Counted from the stretch's first letter, positions 41,745-52,216 are shown. The stretch is 64,000 bases of DNA from Methylacidiphilales bacterium (GCA_021272165.1 JAJSLK010000083.1:1-64000), one strand, 5' to 3'. Made by a program: numbers and translations. The notes: generated by a model from the letters alone, not told the origin.

Positions 41745-42661
41745 TGACTTCGTTGTATCGCATCACGGTCATCGGCCGGAATACGCTGACAGAAGCCGTC
41801 CGCCAGAAGGTGCTGAGCGTGCTTTTGATTTTCGCGCTGGTATTGGTCGGCAGCTCCGTGCTGGTTTCGGAAATCGCCGGAGGGCTGGATGCCTCGAGCC
41901 TCTTCGAGCAGCAAATCAAATTCGTGAAGGATTTCGGGTGCGGGGCGATCGGCCTTTTCGGCTTTGCCATTGCCCTGCTTTCAACGGCGCAACTGATTCC
42001 ACAGGAGCTGCACAACCGGACGATTTACACGATCCTGGCCAAGCCGGTGCGCCGTTCTGAATTCCTGCTGGGCAAATTCTTTGGCATCGTGCTGCTGCTG
42101 GCCCTTTGCGTGGCCCTGATGTCGCTGGCTTTTGCTGCCGCGCTTTACTGGCAGGAGCAACTGGGGCTGGCCGCGGTCGATGCGGCCGATACCCAAATCC
42201 CGAACTGGCAGCAGAATCCCACCCTCGTCAGCCAGTACCACAACGACGTTGCCCAAATTTACCAGCAGGTGCGTGATCCACAGTTGATCGAGGCGATTTT
42301 GCTTCTTTTCATGAAACTGGTAATGACCACAGGGATCGCCCTGCTGATCTCGACGTTCGCCTCCTCCTCGATCTTCACCATCGTGACCACTTTCATGATC
42401 TACTTGATCGGCCATATGGAATCGACGGCCCGGGAATTCTGGCTGGCTCGCGGCGCGGAGATGTCGATCTGGCAGAGCGGGCTGGTCGGCTTTATTTCGC
42501 TCCTGATCCCCGACATGAATTCATTCACCATCGTCGATGAAATCCTGGCGGGCAATCACGTGCCTTGGTCGCATGCGCTGAACCTGCTCGGCTACGCGAA
42601 TGCCTATCTCATCGTGCTGCTGGCGGTCAGCATCATCATTTTCGATTATCGGGAATTATAA
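41741..42661 (+). CDS. ABC-2 type transporter permease
   Basis: The 306-residue protein has six or so membrane segments: about 22-44, 63-85, 107-130, 180-205, 212-228 and 275-300. RNTLTEAVRQKVLSVLLIFALVL and IYTILAKPVRRSEFLLGKFFGIVLLL are characteristic of ABC-2 permeases. The loop between segments 3 and 4 (QEQLGLAAVDAADTQIPNWQQ) is periplasmic. It overlaps the ATPase gene and is followed after 2 bases by a TPR-like protein, so three genes form one unit. Confidence 0.9.
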   Translation: MMTSLYRITVIGRNTLTEAVRQKVLSVLLIFALVLVGSSVLVSEIAGGLDASSLFEQQIKFVKDFGCGAIGLFGFAIALLSTAQLIPQELHNRTIYTILAKPVRRSEFLLGKFFGIVLLLALCVALMSLAFAAALYWQEQLGLAAVDAADTQIPNWQQNPTLVSQYHNDVAQIYQQVRDPQLIEAILLLFMKLVMTTGIALLISTFASSSIFTIVTTFMIYLIGHMESTAREFWLARGAEMSIWQSGLVGFISLLIPDMNSFTIVDEILAGNHVPWSHALNLLGYANAYLIVLLAVSIIIFDYREL

Positions 42662-42663
42662 TC

Positions 42664-43467
42664 ATGAACGCCACGCTTCCTCTTCGCCAGCGTTTGCGGC
42701 GGGCGCTGCTGCTGGCCGCAATTCTCGGCCTCTGGGCGCCATTCAAGATCCTCTGGGAGCAGGAAATCGGGCGGGAACAGGATTTCCTCCGCTATCACGG
42801 CACGGTGATGACGCGCCAACTGCGGGATGATCTGGGGCAGGGGTTGACCATCGGGGTGCTGAGCGGAATGCGCAACGTGGTGGCGGACCTGATCTTCGTG
42901 GTCAATGTCACGATTGCTTGGGAGAACGAGGAATGGTTCCGGATGGGCAGTTACATCAACCTGTGCACGGTGCTCCAGCCGCGGGCGCCGGTTTTTTGGG
43001 ATGTCGGCGGCTGGCAACTGGCTTGGAACGCCTCGGTGGCGGCTGCCCACGATCCCCGGCAGCCGAATGAGCTGCGGCGCATCAAGGCCTCCCGGTTCTG
43101 GGTCGACAAGGGGCTGGACGTCTACAAGCGGGGGATCGAAAACAACCCGAATTACTGGCGGCTCTGGGCCGATACCGGGCTGCTTTACCAGCAGCGGTTG
43201 AAGGATTACCGGAACGCCGCCTACTATTACCAGAAGGCGAGCGAGCTCCCGAATGCCCCGGTTTTTTACGAACGATTCCCGGCCATCATGTATGAAGATG
43301 CCGGGGACGACCAGGCGGCCTACGCGGCATGGAAGGCTTTATGGCTGCGGTTGACTCCCGAACAGAAGGAAAAAAAGGAGCATTGGAAGGAAAAAATCAA
43401 AGCAAGCATCCGCCGGCTCGAACAAAAACTTTCGATCCCAAAAGAAAAAAGAGTCTTTCCCAATTAG
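42664..43467 (+). CDS. Membrane-anchored TPR-like protein linked to the ABC-2 exporter
   Basis: The 267-residue protein has one N-terminal membrane segment (RALLLAAILGLWAPFKIL), then helical repeat-like sequence: WDVGGWQLAWNASVAA, RFWVDKGLDVYKRGIENNPNYWRLWADTGLLY, KDYRNAAYYYQKASELPNAP. This TPR-like pattern suits protein-protein contacts on the outer face. The ATG at 42664 is 2 bases after the permease stop. It probably serves the exporter as an accessory, but the family is not named with certainty. Confidence 0.8.
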   Translation: MNATLPLRQRLRRALLLAAILGLWAPFKILWEQEIGREQDFLRYHGTVMTRQLRDDLGQGLTIGVLSGMRNVVADLIFVVNVTIAWENEEWFRMGSYINLCTVLQPRAPVFWDVGGWQLAWNASVAAAHDPRQPNELRRIKASRFWVDKGLDVYKRGIENNPNYWRLWADTGLLYQQRLKDYRNAAYYYQKASELPNAPVFYERFPAIMYEDAGDDQAAYAAWKALWLRLTPEQKEKKEHWKEKIKASIRRLEQKLSIPKEKRVFPN

Positions 43468-43519
43468 CGGCGTGTCATTAGTTTAAGGTTCCGGTCTTTT
43501 TATCGCCGGACGATTTGAA

Positions 43520-44242
43520 ATGAGATTTGGCATCTTTGGAGACATCCACAGCAACCTCGAAGCCTTGGAGGCCGTGCTGGAGGATATGCAGGCCCAGGCG
43601 GTGACCCACACCGTTTGTATTGGCGACATTGTCGGGTACAACGCCAATCCCCGCGAATGCCTGGAAATTGTGCGGGCGCTGGGATGCCCCATCGTCAAGG
43701 GGAACCACGACGAGGAGGCTTCGGAGGGGCGGGAGGTTGAGCATTTCAACGACATGGCCCTTTCGGCCATCCGCTATACCCGGACGCAACTGACCAAGGA
43801 GCAGCGCGAATTCCTTCGGGCCCTACCGCTCCAGCGCCCGGTCAATTCCTTTACCGTGGTCCATTCGACCCTCGACCAGCCGAACCGCTGGGGTTACGTT
43901 TTCTCCTGCCTCGAGGCCGAGAGCAGCTTTCAGTACCAGAAGACCAACGTCTGCTTTTTCGGCCACACCCATGTCCCGCACGTCTTCATTCGGGACAACA
44001 AGGTCCACGAGTTCTTCTACAAGAAGATCGATATCCAGCCGGAGAAAAAGTATTTCGTGAATGTCGGCAGCGTGGGCCAGCCGCGGGACGGCGACTGGCG
44101 GGCGGCCTACGTGATCTTCGACTCGGGTGCGAATACGATTGAATTGCGGCGTCTGCCCTACGACTTGGCCAAGGCCCAGGCCAAGATCATGAACGCCGGC
44201 CTGCCCGCCCGTCTGGCCGAGCGGCTGGCGAATGCGGTCTAA
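43520..44242 (+). CDS. Calcineurin-like metallophosphoesterase
   Basis: The 240-residue protein has the metal-binding motifs of the YfcE/ApaH-like superfamily in order: GDIHSNLEALEAVL, CIGDIVGYNANPRECLEIV, KGNHDEEAS and FFGHTHVPHVF. NVGSVGQPRDGDWRAAYVIFD is typical of the YfcE/MJ0936-type group. It probably cleaves small phosphodiesters or phosphomonoesters with two metal ions. It is followed after 6 bases by a small exported protein gene. Confidence 0.9.
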   Translation: MRFGIFGDIHSNLEALEAVLEDMQAQAVTHTVCIGDIVGYNANPRECLEIVRALGCPIVKGNHDEEASEGREVEHFNDMALSAIRYTRTQLTKEQREFLRALPLQRPVNSFTVVHSTLDQPNRWGYVFSCLEAESSFQYQKTNVCFFGHTHVPHVFIRDNKVHEFFYKKIDIQPEKKYFVNVGSVGQPRDGDWRAAYVIFDSGANTIELRRLPYDLAKAQAKIMNAGLPARLAERLANAV

Positions 44243-44248
44243 ACGATC

Positions 44249-44626
44249 ATGAAAGGCAGGTTGCTTTGCCTTGGCGCGGCCCTGTTCTTAACGGCAACTC
44301 AGTTTGTCCGGGCGGATAACCAGGAAACAGCCGATGGGCTGTTTCACCAGTTACTCAATGCGCAGGTGGCCGGGGATTACTCCGCATTTGTCGCCCATGG
44401 GACGACGGAACTCAAGGCGGCGCTGACGAAGACGCAGTTCGATGCTTCTTGCGAGCTGCTGGCGCCGCGGTTGAACGGAGGGTATGATCTGGCCGCACTG
44501 GGCGAGCTGAACCAGAAAGGTTACCAGATTTATCTTTACCGCCTGCGCTTCAAGGGCGGCGGCGATGACCTGCTGGCCACATTGACGTTGAAAGATGGTG
44601 AAGTCGCGGGAATATATTTCAAATAG
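44249..44626 (+). CDS. Small exported protein, DUF3887-like
   Basis: The 125-residue protein has a signal peptide (KGRLLCLGAALFLTATQFVRA). The mature part is a compact alpha/beta fold: ETADGLFHQLLNAQVAGDYSAFVAHGTTELKAALTKTQFDA, GYQIYLYRLRFKGGGDDLLATLTLKDGEVAGIYF. The pattern, ending in K-DGEVAG-x-F, resembles DUF3887/NTF2-like exported domains. Function unknown. It probably shares a transcript with the phosphoesterase before it. Confidence 0.72.
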   Translation: MKGRLLCLGAALFLTATQFVRADNQETADGLFHQLLNAQVAGDYSAFVAHGTTELKAALTKTQFDASCELLAPRLNGGYDLAALGELNQKGYQIYLYRLRFKGGGDDLLATLTLKDGEVAGIYFK

Positions 44627-44727
44627 ATGATTTCCGGCGATTGAACCGTTGTGAAAACAAACGGTGACAATCGTTGCGCGCACTTGCTCTCCGCGCTCCA
44701 GCTTCTAAATTGTACCTGAGTCTCTCC

Positions 44728-45435
44728 ATGCAACTTTTTATCGATCTTCATTGCCATTCCCGCTTTTCTGCCGATGGCGTGGCCGAGCCCGAGGCGCTGG
44801 TGCGGGAAGCCCGCACGAAGGGTCTCCACGGCTTTGCCATCACCGACCACAACACCTGCGCCTGCGTCGACTATTTCCTCCAGCATGGCTTCATGAACAA
44901 GGAGGGCACGGCCATTGACGGCCTGCTCATCATCCCCGGCCAGGAGATCACCACGGCGGAGGGGCACCTGCTCGCCCTCGGTATCACGCTGCCGGACCTG
45001 AAGGGCATCCCGGCCAGCGAGGCGGTGACGTTGATCCATCAGGCCGGGGGTATTGCCATTCCGCCTCATCCCTACGATTTTTTCCGCGCCGGCATCCGCG
45101 AACCGGTGCTGGAGACGCTCGACATCGACGCCCTGGAGGTATTCAACGCCGCGACGACGCTGAAGCGCTATAACCGGCATGCTTTTGCCTATGCGGAATC
45201 CCGCGGCCTGCCAATGACGGCAGCCAGCGATGCGCACGATCACGAGGCGCTTGGCACAGCCTACAGCATTCTCGAAGCCGACACATTTTCAGTTAAAGGC
45301 GTCCTCGATGCCATCCGCAAGGGCCCGGCCCTGCGCCAGCGCTATCTCACGCCCAAAAATGCGTTCAAAAAGACGTGGAATAACGTCTTTCGCCTCCGCC
45401 GCCGCCGGCAGCCTCAGCCGGAAAAGGTGGCGTGA
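44728..45435 (+). CDS. PHP-domain phosphoesterase
   Basis: The 235-residue protein starts with the PHP signature FIDLHCHSRFSADGVAEPEALV, then ITDHNTCACVDYFL, IPGQEITTAEGHLLALGIT, IPPHPYDFFRAGI and TAASDAHDHEALG, which supply the metal ligands. Such single-domain PHP proteins act on phosphoesters, for example RNase AM/YciV-like enzymes. The ATG at 44728 sits right before the signature. The substrate cannot be told from sequence. Confidence 0.88.
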   Translation: MQLFIDLHCHSRFSADGVAEPEALVREARTKGLHGFAITDHNTCACVDYFLQHGFMNKEGTAIDGLLIIPGQEITTAEGHLLALGITLPDLKGIPASEAVTLIHQAGGIAIPPHPYDFFRAGIREPVLETLDIDALEVFNAATTLKRYNRHAFAYAESRGLPMTAASDAHDHEALGTAYSILEADTFSVKGVLDAIRKGPALRQRYLTPKNAFKKTWNNVFRLRRRRQPQPEKVA

Positions 45436-45474
45436 CTTTGAGCCCGGCTCTCCAAGCTTAAATGAAAAGAACCA

Positions 45475-45504
45475 CCAAGGTGCCAGGGGAGTAAAGAACC
45501 TTGG
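45475..45504 (+). other. Weak hairpin in the serS leader
   Basis: CCAAGGT (45475-45481) and ACCTTGG (45498-45504) form a 7-bp stem with a 16-base loop, within the 170-base gap before serS. No T-box sequence could be found, and no T tract follows, so a regulatory role is doubtful. Confidence 0.3.
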
Positions 45505-45607
45505 AGCGAGCTTCGGGGAATTCAACCCAAGGGATTAAATCTTTGTTAAGGCGAGTCCCAAGGCTTGCGCAAAGGCGGCGTTAACGGGATATTCAGGCCT
45601 TTACGCC

Positions 45608-46882
45608 ATGCTCGATATCCGCAAGATCCGCGAAAATCCCGATTTTTACCGGGAGCACCTCGCCCGCCGCAATTCGGGGGATGAGAAGCTGATCGCACAG
45701 GTGCTCGCCCTGGATGAGAAACGCCGCAAGTTATTGCAGGAGAGTGAGGCGCTCAAGAGCGAGCGTAACCGGACGAGCAAGGAGATTGGCGCGATCAAGG
45801 CCAAGGGCGGCGACATCGCGGAGGTCTCGGCCAGGATGAAGGCCGTCGGCGAGCAGATCACGCGGCTCGACCAGGATTTGGCCGGGATTGAAACCGAGCA
45901 GACTGATCTGCTTCTGCGCATTCCCAATGCCAATCACGATTCGGTCCCGGTCGGCAAAACGGCCGAGGACAATCGCATCGAGCGAATAATCGGCAAACCG
46001 GCCGAATTCAGCTTCAAACCGAAGCCGCATTGGGAAATCGGCGCCCAGTTGGGGCTCATCGATCTCGAGGCCGCGACCAAGATTTCGGGCAGCGGATTCA
46101 TCGTTTTCAAAGGGCAGGGGGCGCGGCTGGAGCGGGCGCTCATTAGCTATTTGCTCGATTTACACACCGGCCAGCATGGTTACACGGAGATTTCACCGCC
46201 CTTCATGGTTCGAGGCGAATGCATGATCGGCACCACCCAGTTTCCGAAGTTTATCGACCAGCAATATGCGGTGACCGAGGAGCCGCCACTTTACTTGGTG
46301 CCGACTGCCGAGGTTCCGGTGACCAATCTGCACCGGGAGGAAATCCTTCCCGCCGACAAACTACCCATTCGTTACGCGGCCTATACGCCCTGCTTCCGTC
46401 GTGAGGCGGGAGCCGCGGGGGTTGGTACCCGGGGACTGACCCGGGTGCACCAGTTCGACAAGGTGGAGCTTGTCCATATTGTGAAGCCGGAGGAGTCCTA
46501 CGCCACGCTCGAGACGCTGGTCGGCCATGCCGAGCGGGTGCTTAAGGAGCTGGGACTCCATTACCGGGTCGTCTCGCTTTGCACAGGCGATATTGGCTTT
46601 GGAGCCGCGAAGTGCTATGATATTGAGGTCTGGGCTCCGGGGGTGGGGGCGTGGCTGGAAGTTTCTTCCTGCAGCAACTTCGAGGACTTTCAGGCCCGGC
46701 GCATGAATCTCAGGTATAAGAACAGCGAAGGGAAAAATATTTTTTGTCATACTCTCAACGGTTCCGGGCTCGCATTGCCCCGGCTTTTCATCGCTCTGCT
46801 CGAGACGTACCAGCAGGCCGACGGGCACATTCTTTTACCGGAACCGCTCCAGCCCTATTTGGGAGGGTTGAAGAAGCTTTAA
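45608..46882 (+). CDS. serS: Seryl-tRNA synthetase
   Basis: SerS charges tRNA-Ser. The 424-residue protein has the long N-terminal coiled-coil arm (residues about 25-105, with KRRKLLQESEALKSERNRTSKEIGAI). The class II core has motif 2 YTPCFRREAGAAGVGTRGLTRVHQFDKVE and motif 3 HTLNGSGLALPRLFIALLETYQQADGHILLPEPLQPY (in parts). ALYLVPTAEVPVTNLH-like TAE loop (PLYLVPTAEVPVTNL) is present. Length is normal. The prc gene starts 7 bases after it. Confidence 0.97.
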   Translation: MLDIRKIRENPDFYREHLARRNSGDEKLIAQVLALDEKRRKLLQESEALKSERNRTSKEIGAIKAKGGDIAEVSARMKAVGEQITRLDQDLAGIETEQTDLLLRIPNANHDSVPVGKTAEDNRIERIIGKPAEFSFKPKPHWEIGAQLGLIDLEAATKISGSGFIVFKGQGARLERALISYLLDLHTGQHGYTEISPPFMVRGECMIGTTQFPKFIDQQYAVTEEPPLYLVPTAEVPVTNLHREEILPADKLPIRYAAYTPCFRREAGAAGVGTRGLTRVHQFDKVELVHIVKPEESYATLETLVGHAERVLKELGLHYRVVSLCTGDIGFGAAKCYDIEVWAPGVGAWLEVSSCSNFEDFQARRMNLRYKNSEGKNIFCHTLNGSGLALPRLFIALLETYQQADGHILLPEPLQPYLGGLKKL

Positions 46883-46889
46883 TCAAACT

Positions 46890-49313
46890 ATGCTACAGCC
46901 ATTGAAGTCCCCCCACCGCCACCTCTTTCTCCTGGTTGCGGCCCTGTTCGCCTCCCTTTCGCTCGTCACATGGGCGGACAATACCACGGCGCCCAGCGCC
47001 ACTCCCCCGGCTTCTCCTGCAGCCGAGCCCCAAGTCGTTCCTCCCGGTACGCCTGGAGCCGCCCCGGCTCCCGACCTGAAGCAGCAACCCGGGATCGATC
47101 TTCCCGACAAGGGTGCGATCAAGCAGCCGCAAACACCGCCCGCCACGGACGACCAGTCCACGAAGCCAGCCCCCGATAACAATGCGCCGGTCCAGCTTCC
47201 GGTGCTCAAGCCGATTACGGTTCACGCCGACCGCGACGCTGAAATCGAGCATGAAGTCGGCGTCCTGCTGGAAGAAAATCACTATCTCCAAACCCCGATC
47301 ACCATCGAGATGTCCGAGCGCTGGCTGAAGAATTACTTCGACGCGCTCGATTACAACCACCTCTTCTTCCTCCAGAGCGATATCGACGAATTCACCACCA
47401 AGTATGGCACCAAGCTCGGCGATCTTCTTCACGGCGACAACGAAGAAGCCGCCGTCGCGCCCGCCTTCGAGATTTTCGAACGCTACATGCAGCGCGTGCA
47501 GGAAAACGTGAAGCTTTCGGAGAAGTTGCTGCACGAGAATTTTGATTTTACCAAGGACGAAACCTTCACCCTCCGCAACAACAAGTCGCCTTGGCTGGCC
47601 GATGCGGCCGCATCGGAAGCAGCCTGGCGCGGGCAGGTAAAATCGGATCTGCTCAACGGCGTTCTCGAAAAGAAGCCGACGGAAGACACGATCAAGCGCC
47701 TAAGCAAACGGTATGCTTCACTCCTGCGCGAAGGATCGGAAGAGGAAGATCTTGATGTTTTGTCGATTTATCTCAGCGCGTTGACTCATGCCTATGATCC
47801 CCATTCCGATTATTTTTCGCCGACCGAGGCGGCCAATTTCAATATCCAGGATATCAAGCATATTGTCACTGGCATCGGTGCGGTGCTAAAGACGGACGAT
47901 GGCTATGCCACGATCGAGGAAATCATCGCGGGCGGCCCGGCCGATCTCGATAAGCGGCTTCAGCCGGGTGACAAAATCCTGGCCGTCGGCCAGGGGAGCA
48001 GCGAGCCGGTCGATGCGGTCAACATGAAGCTCGACCACGTCGTGGATATGATCCGCGGGCCGAAGGGTAGCATGGTCCATCTTGTCATCCTGCCCGCCGG
48101 CCAGGCGGAAGGAACAGTGCACAAGGACATCGTCCTCAAGCGCGACATGGTCAGCATCAAGGACAGCCTGGCCAAGGCGCATATCATTGAGCATCCCGTG
48201 CCGGGCGGCGGCACCGAGAAGTTCGGCGTGATCAACCTGCAGGACTTTTACGAGAAGACCGCCTCGGACGTCGCCAAGCTGGTGCAACGGCTGAAGAAGG
48301 AGCAGGTGCAGGGAATCATTCTGGACCTCCGCAGTAACGGCGGCGGGTTGCTCGATCAGGCGGTCGATCTGACCGGTCTTTTCGTCGAGCGCGAGCCGGT
48401 GGTGCAAATTCGTCGCTTCGATAACTATACCGAGCAGCTTTCTTCCGACGACACGCGCCAGATTTACGACGGGCCGCTGATCGTCATGGTCAACAAGATG
48501 AGCGCCTCGGCGACCGAGATCGTGGCCGCCGCCCTTCAGGATTATGGCCGCGCCATCATCGTCGGTGACGAGAGTACGCACGGGAAGGGGACGGTGCAGA
48601 CCCTCATCCCGCTTGATCCGCAAATGCCAATCGGGTTTCCAACTGATCCGGGTGCGGGCAGCCTGAAGATGACTGTCCAGAAATTCTATCGCGTGGCGGG
48701 CGGCTCGACCCAGAAGAAGGGTGTCATTCCCGACATTGTTCTTCCCTCGGTGCTCGATGCGCTTGAGCTCGGAGAAACGACGCTGCCCTACTATCTGCCC
48801 TATGATGAAGTTCCGAAGGTCACCTACGATAATCTCAATCTGACCGCTCCTTATCTTCCCGACTTGCGCACGCATTCCGCGGCCCGCGTGGCGGCTTCGC
48901 CCGACTTTGGCTACGTCCGGCAGGATATCGCCTATTATAAAAAGAAGGTTCACGACAACACGGTCTCCTTGAATGAAGCGACCCGCCTCAAGGAACAAGC
49001 CGATCTCAAGGCGTTGAATGCCCAGCGCAAGAAGGACCTGGAAGCGCGCAAGGCCAGCCGCGATACGATGCTCGATCTAACCCTCGACATGGTCGCGCAG
49101 AATCTTCCGGCCGCTCCCCCGGTGGTCAAGCCGCCGAAGCTCGATGCCGATGGCAATGAGGATAATGACGATACGCCCGGCCTGAGCGCCGCCGTCAATC
49201 ATCCGATTGACGACCCGCAGCTCGACGAAGCGGTGGACATCATGAGCGATTACACGCACATGCTACGCGACTCGGGCTCGAAGCTGGTTCAGGCCTCGCC
49301 CAACGCCAAGTAA
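46890..49313 (+). CDS. prc: Carboxy-terminal processing (tail-specific) protease
   Basis: Prc-type proteases cut proteins in the envelope, including peptidoglycan enzymes. The 807-residue protein has a signal peptide, then a proline/alanine-rich linker (30-105). An N-terminal helical domain follows (about 115-300), then a PDZ domain (330-415, DGYATIEEIIAGGPADLDKRLQPGDKILAVG in parts). The S41 core has GIILDLRSNGGGLLDQAV, nucleophile motif NKMSASATEIVAAALQDYGRA near 538 and lysine in HGKGTVQTLIP. A C-terminal DUF3340-like helical region follows. The long linker is the only unusual part. It lies 7 bases after serS. Confidence 0.94.
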   Translation: MLQPLKSPHRHLFLLVAALFASLSLVTWADNTTAPSATPPASPAAEPQVVPPGTPGAAPAPDLKQQPGIDLPDKGAIKQPQTPPATDDQSTKPAPDNNAPVQLPVLKPITVHADRDAEIEHEVGVLLEENHYLQTPITIEMSERWLKNYFDALDYNHLFFLQSDIDEFTTKYGTKLGDLLHGDNEEAAVAPAFEIFERYMQRVQENVKLSEKLLHENFDFTKDETFTLRNNKSPWLADAAASEAAWRGQVKSDLLNGVLEKKPTEDTIKRLSKRYASLLREGSEEEDLDVLSIYLSALTHAYDPHSDYFSPTEAANFNIQDIKHIVTGIGAVLKTDDGYATIEEIIAGGPADLDKRLQPGDKILAVGQGSSEPVDAVNMKLDHVVDMIRGPKGSMVHLVILPAGQAEGTVHKDIVLKRDMVSIKDSLAKAHIIEHPVPGGGTEKFGVINLQDFYEKTASDVAKLVQRLKKEQVQGIILDLRSNGGGLLDQAVDLTGLFVEREPVVQIRRFDNYTEQLSSDDTRQIYDGPLIVMVNKMSASATEIVAAALQDYGRAIIVGDESTHGKGTVQTLIPLDPQMPIGFPTDPGAGSLKMTVQKFYRVAGGSTQKKGVIPDIVLPSVLDALELGETTLPYYLPYDEVPKVTYDNLNLTAPYLPDLRTHSAARVAASPDFGYVRQDIAYYKKKVHDNTVSLNEATRLKEQADLKALNAQRKKDLEARKASRDTMLDLTLDMVAQNLPAAPPVVKPPKLDADGNEDNDDTPGLSAAVNHPIDDPQLDEAVDIMSDYTHMLRDSGSKLVQASPNAK

Positions 49314-49342
49314 TCCTGCCCGGGTGTCGCAACCCGCGTTGA

Positions 49343-51073
49343 CTACCTGCGCTGGGGCAGCATGGGCGGTTTGTTCAGGCTGCCGCTTGAAAATTGATCC
49401 AGATGCGGGCCGAGGTGCTGGAAGAGCACCTGGAGAGCAAAAGGCTTGGCCAGGCATGGGCAATTGAGCGAAGAGACAAAACTCTGGGTGCTGTCGCGCA
49501 CGAGATCGCCGCTCATGAAAAGGAACCGGTTGCGATAGGCCGGGTTGATGGCGGCGGCGCGTTCGTAAAGCTGGGGGCCGTCGATGCCGGGCATGCGAAT
49601 GTCGCTGATGATGGCGTCGTAGCGATTGCGGCCCAGGAGCATGAGAGCCTGCTGGCCGTCATTGGCCTTGTCGGCAGTGATGTTTTGCAGGTCGAGAAAT
49701 TCGCAGATTGCATCGACGATCGCACTTTCGTCGTCAACAACCAGAACGCGGCCGACGCGCTTGGCGCGTTTGGGTGGAGAGGGCAGCGGCTGGGTTTCCT
49801 TGGAATCGGAAACCATCTTGGGGCTGCGGGCCATGGGCAGCTCGATGGTGAAAACCGTGTTGCCCGGTTCGCTCTTGGCGGAAATCGTTCCACCGTGATT
49901 CTCGATCAGCGTATGGGCGATGGAGAGGCCCAGGCCGGTGCCTTCGCCGAGATTTTTGGTGGTGAAGAAGGGATCGAAAATGAAAGGTAGGACATGGGGT
50001 GGAATGCCGCTTCCGTTGTCGGAGACGGTGATGTAGACCATGTCGCCACGCCGCCCACCTTCCACCTTGATGATGCCCTGTTGGTTGGTCTTGGTGATGG
50101 CCTGTTCTGCATTGTTGAGCAGGTTGAGCAGGACCTGCTGCATCTGCTGCGCGGTGACGAGCACCGGGTACGAGACCTCGCACGGTTCGGCGATGAGCTG
50201 AATATTATTCACGCGAAGCTGGTATCGCTTCAGGTTGACCGCCTGCTTGATCAATTCGTTAACGCCGATGACCTCGCGCTTCTTCGATTCCTTGCGGCTG
50301 AAGGCGAGGAGATTTTTGACCAGATCGGCCGTCCGCTTGGCTTCGAGCACGATGGCGTTGATGGAGGCCTCGTCCGCCGGGCCGCCGCGGCGCAGGGCCA
50401 GAAGCTGGGCGTTGGAAAGGATTGAGGTGAGGGGATTGTTGATCTCGTGCGCGATGCCCGCGATGGTTTCGCCGAGCGACGCGAGTTTTTCCGACTGGAT
50501 CAGGTGGCGCTGGAGCCGTTCCTGTTCGGTCAGGTCGATCCGCAGCTTGATGGCGAAGGCGGCAAGCTCGGCCAAAAGCACGATGGTCGAGAGTGTCGAA
50601 TCATCGAAGGCATTGGCTTCAAGGCCGTCGAGATTGATCAGGCCCCAGACCTTTTCCTCGACGATGATCGGTACCACGAGCTCGGAAAGGACGTTCTCGA
50701 AGAGAGAGAAGTAATTGGGATCGACGCGCGTATTGGGACAGAGATAGGGACGGCCGGTGAGGGCGACATGGCCGGTGAGTCCTTCACCGATGCTCAACTG
50801 ACACATTTGTTTCTCAAGCGTCCAATCTTCGCCACGCACCGACGTAATGATGAGCTTCTGTGAATTATGGTCGACCGTGACAATGGAACCGTGTACGCCA
50901 TTGCCGAGGTCAGACGAATAACTGAGGACCATCTCAAGGATTTCCTCGACGCGCTTGCGTTGACGAATCGCTGTTAACACTTCGCGAATCGCTATTGCCA
51001 CAGGTGTGGATTCCATAAGTCGCGTATTTTGAGCACCCAATATGTCGATGGTCGACTCTTTCCTTATATCCAA
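49343..51073 (-). CDS. GAF-domain hybrid sensor histidine kinase
   Basis: The 576-residue soluble protein has a GAF domain (about 30-180: [42 protein letters not shown]), HisKA with phosphoacceptor His209 in [16 protein letters not shown], and a HATPase domain ([53 protein letters not shown]). A receiver at about 445-560 has phosphoacceptor Asp in [13 protein letters not shown]. No membrane segment is present, so it senses a cytoplasmic signal through the GAF domain. No response regulator adjoins it. Start 51073 is used; Met20 (51016) also fits. Confidence 0.93.
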   Translation of the reverse strand: MDIRKESTIDILGAQNTRLMESTPVAIAIREVLTAIRQRKRVEEILEMVLSYSSDLGNGVHGSIVTVDHNSQKLIITSVRGEDWTLEKQMCQLSIGEGLTGHVALTGRPYLCPNTRVDPNYFSLFENVLSELVVPIIVEEKVWGLINLDGLEANAFDDSTLSTIVLLAELAAFAIKLRIDLTEQERLQRHLIQSEKLASLGETIAGIAHEINNPLTSILSNAQLLALRRGGPADEASINAIVLEAKRTADLVKNLLAFSRKESKKREVIGVNELIKQAVNLKRYQLRVNNIQLIAEPCEVSYPVLVTAQQMQQVLLNLLNNAEQAITKTNQQGIIKVEGGRRGDMVYITVSDNGSGIPPHVLPFIFDPFFTTKNLGEGTGLGLSIAHTLIENHGGTISAKSEPGNTVFTIELPMARSPKMVSDSKETQPLPSPPKRAKRVGRVLVVDDESAIVDAICEFLDLQNITADKANDGQQALMLLGRNRYDAIISDIRMPGIDGPQLYERAAAINPAYRNRFLFMSGDLVRDSTQSFVSSLNCPCLAKPFALQVLFQHLGPHLDQFSSGSLNKPPMLPQRR

Positions 51074-51130
51074 ACGGTTAAATTATAACCAAGGGATAAC
51101 GGATAGAAGGATCAGATGCTTAAGAAGGTT

Positions 51131-52216
51131 TTAGGAAATTGCCAAGCATTGGAGAACCGCCTCGAGCCGCGGTTCCACCACGCGCGCCTCGCCCTGCTGC
51201 TGGCTCATGGCAGTATCGGGATCCTTCAGGCCATGGCCGGTGAGTGTGACGGTGATGACGCTGGCCTTGGGAATCAGGCCGCGACGGCCCATGCGCAAAA
51301 GCCCGGCCAGAGGCGCGGCGCTGGCTGGTTCGGCGAAAACCCCTTCGAGCCGGGCGGCGAGGGCGTAGGCAGCAAGGATTTCAGCGTCGGTGACGCTTTC
51401 GATCAGGCCTTGGGACTCGTTTACGGCGGCGGTTGCGCCGGTCCAGCTGGCGGGATTGCCGATCCGGATCGCTGTGGCGACCGTCTGGGGATCGGTGACG
51501 GGTTTGCCTTCAACGATCGGAGCCGCGCCCGCGGCCTGAAATCCGCACATTCGGGGCAGCGAGGAGATCCGCCCGCCCTGATGGTATTCCTTGTAGCCCT
51601 TCCAATAGGCGGTGATGTTGCCGGCATTGCCGACGGGCAGGAAATGGAAGTCGGGTGCGCGGCCGAGGATGTCGCAAATCTCAAAAGCTGCGGTTTTCTG
51701 GCCCTCGATGCGGACCGGATTGATGGAATTGACCACTTCCACGCCAGGTCTCGCGCCGAGTTCGCGCACGAGACGGAGGGCTTCGTCAAAATTGCCGCGA
51801 ATGGCAACGATTTCCGCGCCATACATTCGCGCCTGCGCGAGCTTGCCGAGGGCGATTTTGCCGTGGGGCAAGATCACCGCGCAACGCAGTCCGGCGCGTC
51901 CCGCATAGGCGGCGGCCGAAGCGGAGGTGTTGCCGGTGCTGGCGCAAATGACCAATTTTGATCCCCGGGCCAGCGCCTGGGTCATGGCGGCGGTCATGCC
52001 GCGATCCTTGAAGGAGGAGGTGGGGTTCAATCCTTCGAATTTCAGGAAGAGGTCGAAGCCGCCGCCGGCTTCCCGGGCCAGGTTCGGAGCCGGAATCAGC
52101 GGGGTGTTTCCCTCCAGAAGGGTGACGATCTTTGCCCCTTCCGGCAGCCAGCCCATGTAGCCGCGATAGTGCTCGAGCACACCGGGCCACGCGGAAAGAG
52201 TCTTGTGATGCATCAT
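51131..52216 (-). CDS. thrC: Threonine synthase
   Basis: ThrC makes threonine from phosphohomoserine with PLP. The 362-residue protein (start [12 protein letters not shown]) has [13 protein letters not shown], the PLP lysine in [35 protein letters not shown] and the glycine-rich phosphate loop [15 protein letters not shown]. It belongs to the shorter, plant- and archaeal-like class of about 350-400 residues. A hom gene lies immediately upstream on the same strand and the two form a threonine operon. The ATG at 52216 is chosen over an N-terminal extension from 52285 that would read into the spacer. Confidence 0.95.
   Translation of the reverse strand: MMHHKTLSAWPGVLEHYRGYMGWLPEGAKIVTLLEGNTPLIPAPNLAREAGGGFDLFLKFEGLNPTSSFKDRGMTAAMTQALARGSKLVICASTGNTSASAAAYAGRAGLRCAVILPHGKIALGKLAQARMYGAEIVAIRGNFDEALRLVRELGARPGVEVVNSINPVRIEGQKTAAFEICDILGRAPDFHFLPVGNAGNITAYWKGYKEYHQGGRISSLPRMCGFQAAGAAPIVEGKPVTDPQTVATAIRIGNPASWTGATAAVNESQGLIESVTDAEILAAYALAARLEGVFAEPASAAPLAGLLRMGRRGLIPKASVITVTLTGHGLKDPDTAMSQQQGEARVVEPRLEAVLQCLAIS

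Noticed and set aside
45436-45607. Possible T-box leader before serS
   Set aside because: Only a 7-bp hairpin is present; no T-box AGGGTGG-type sequence, specifier loop or terminator could be found.
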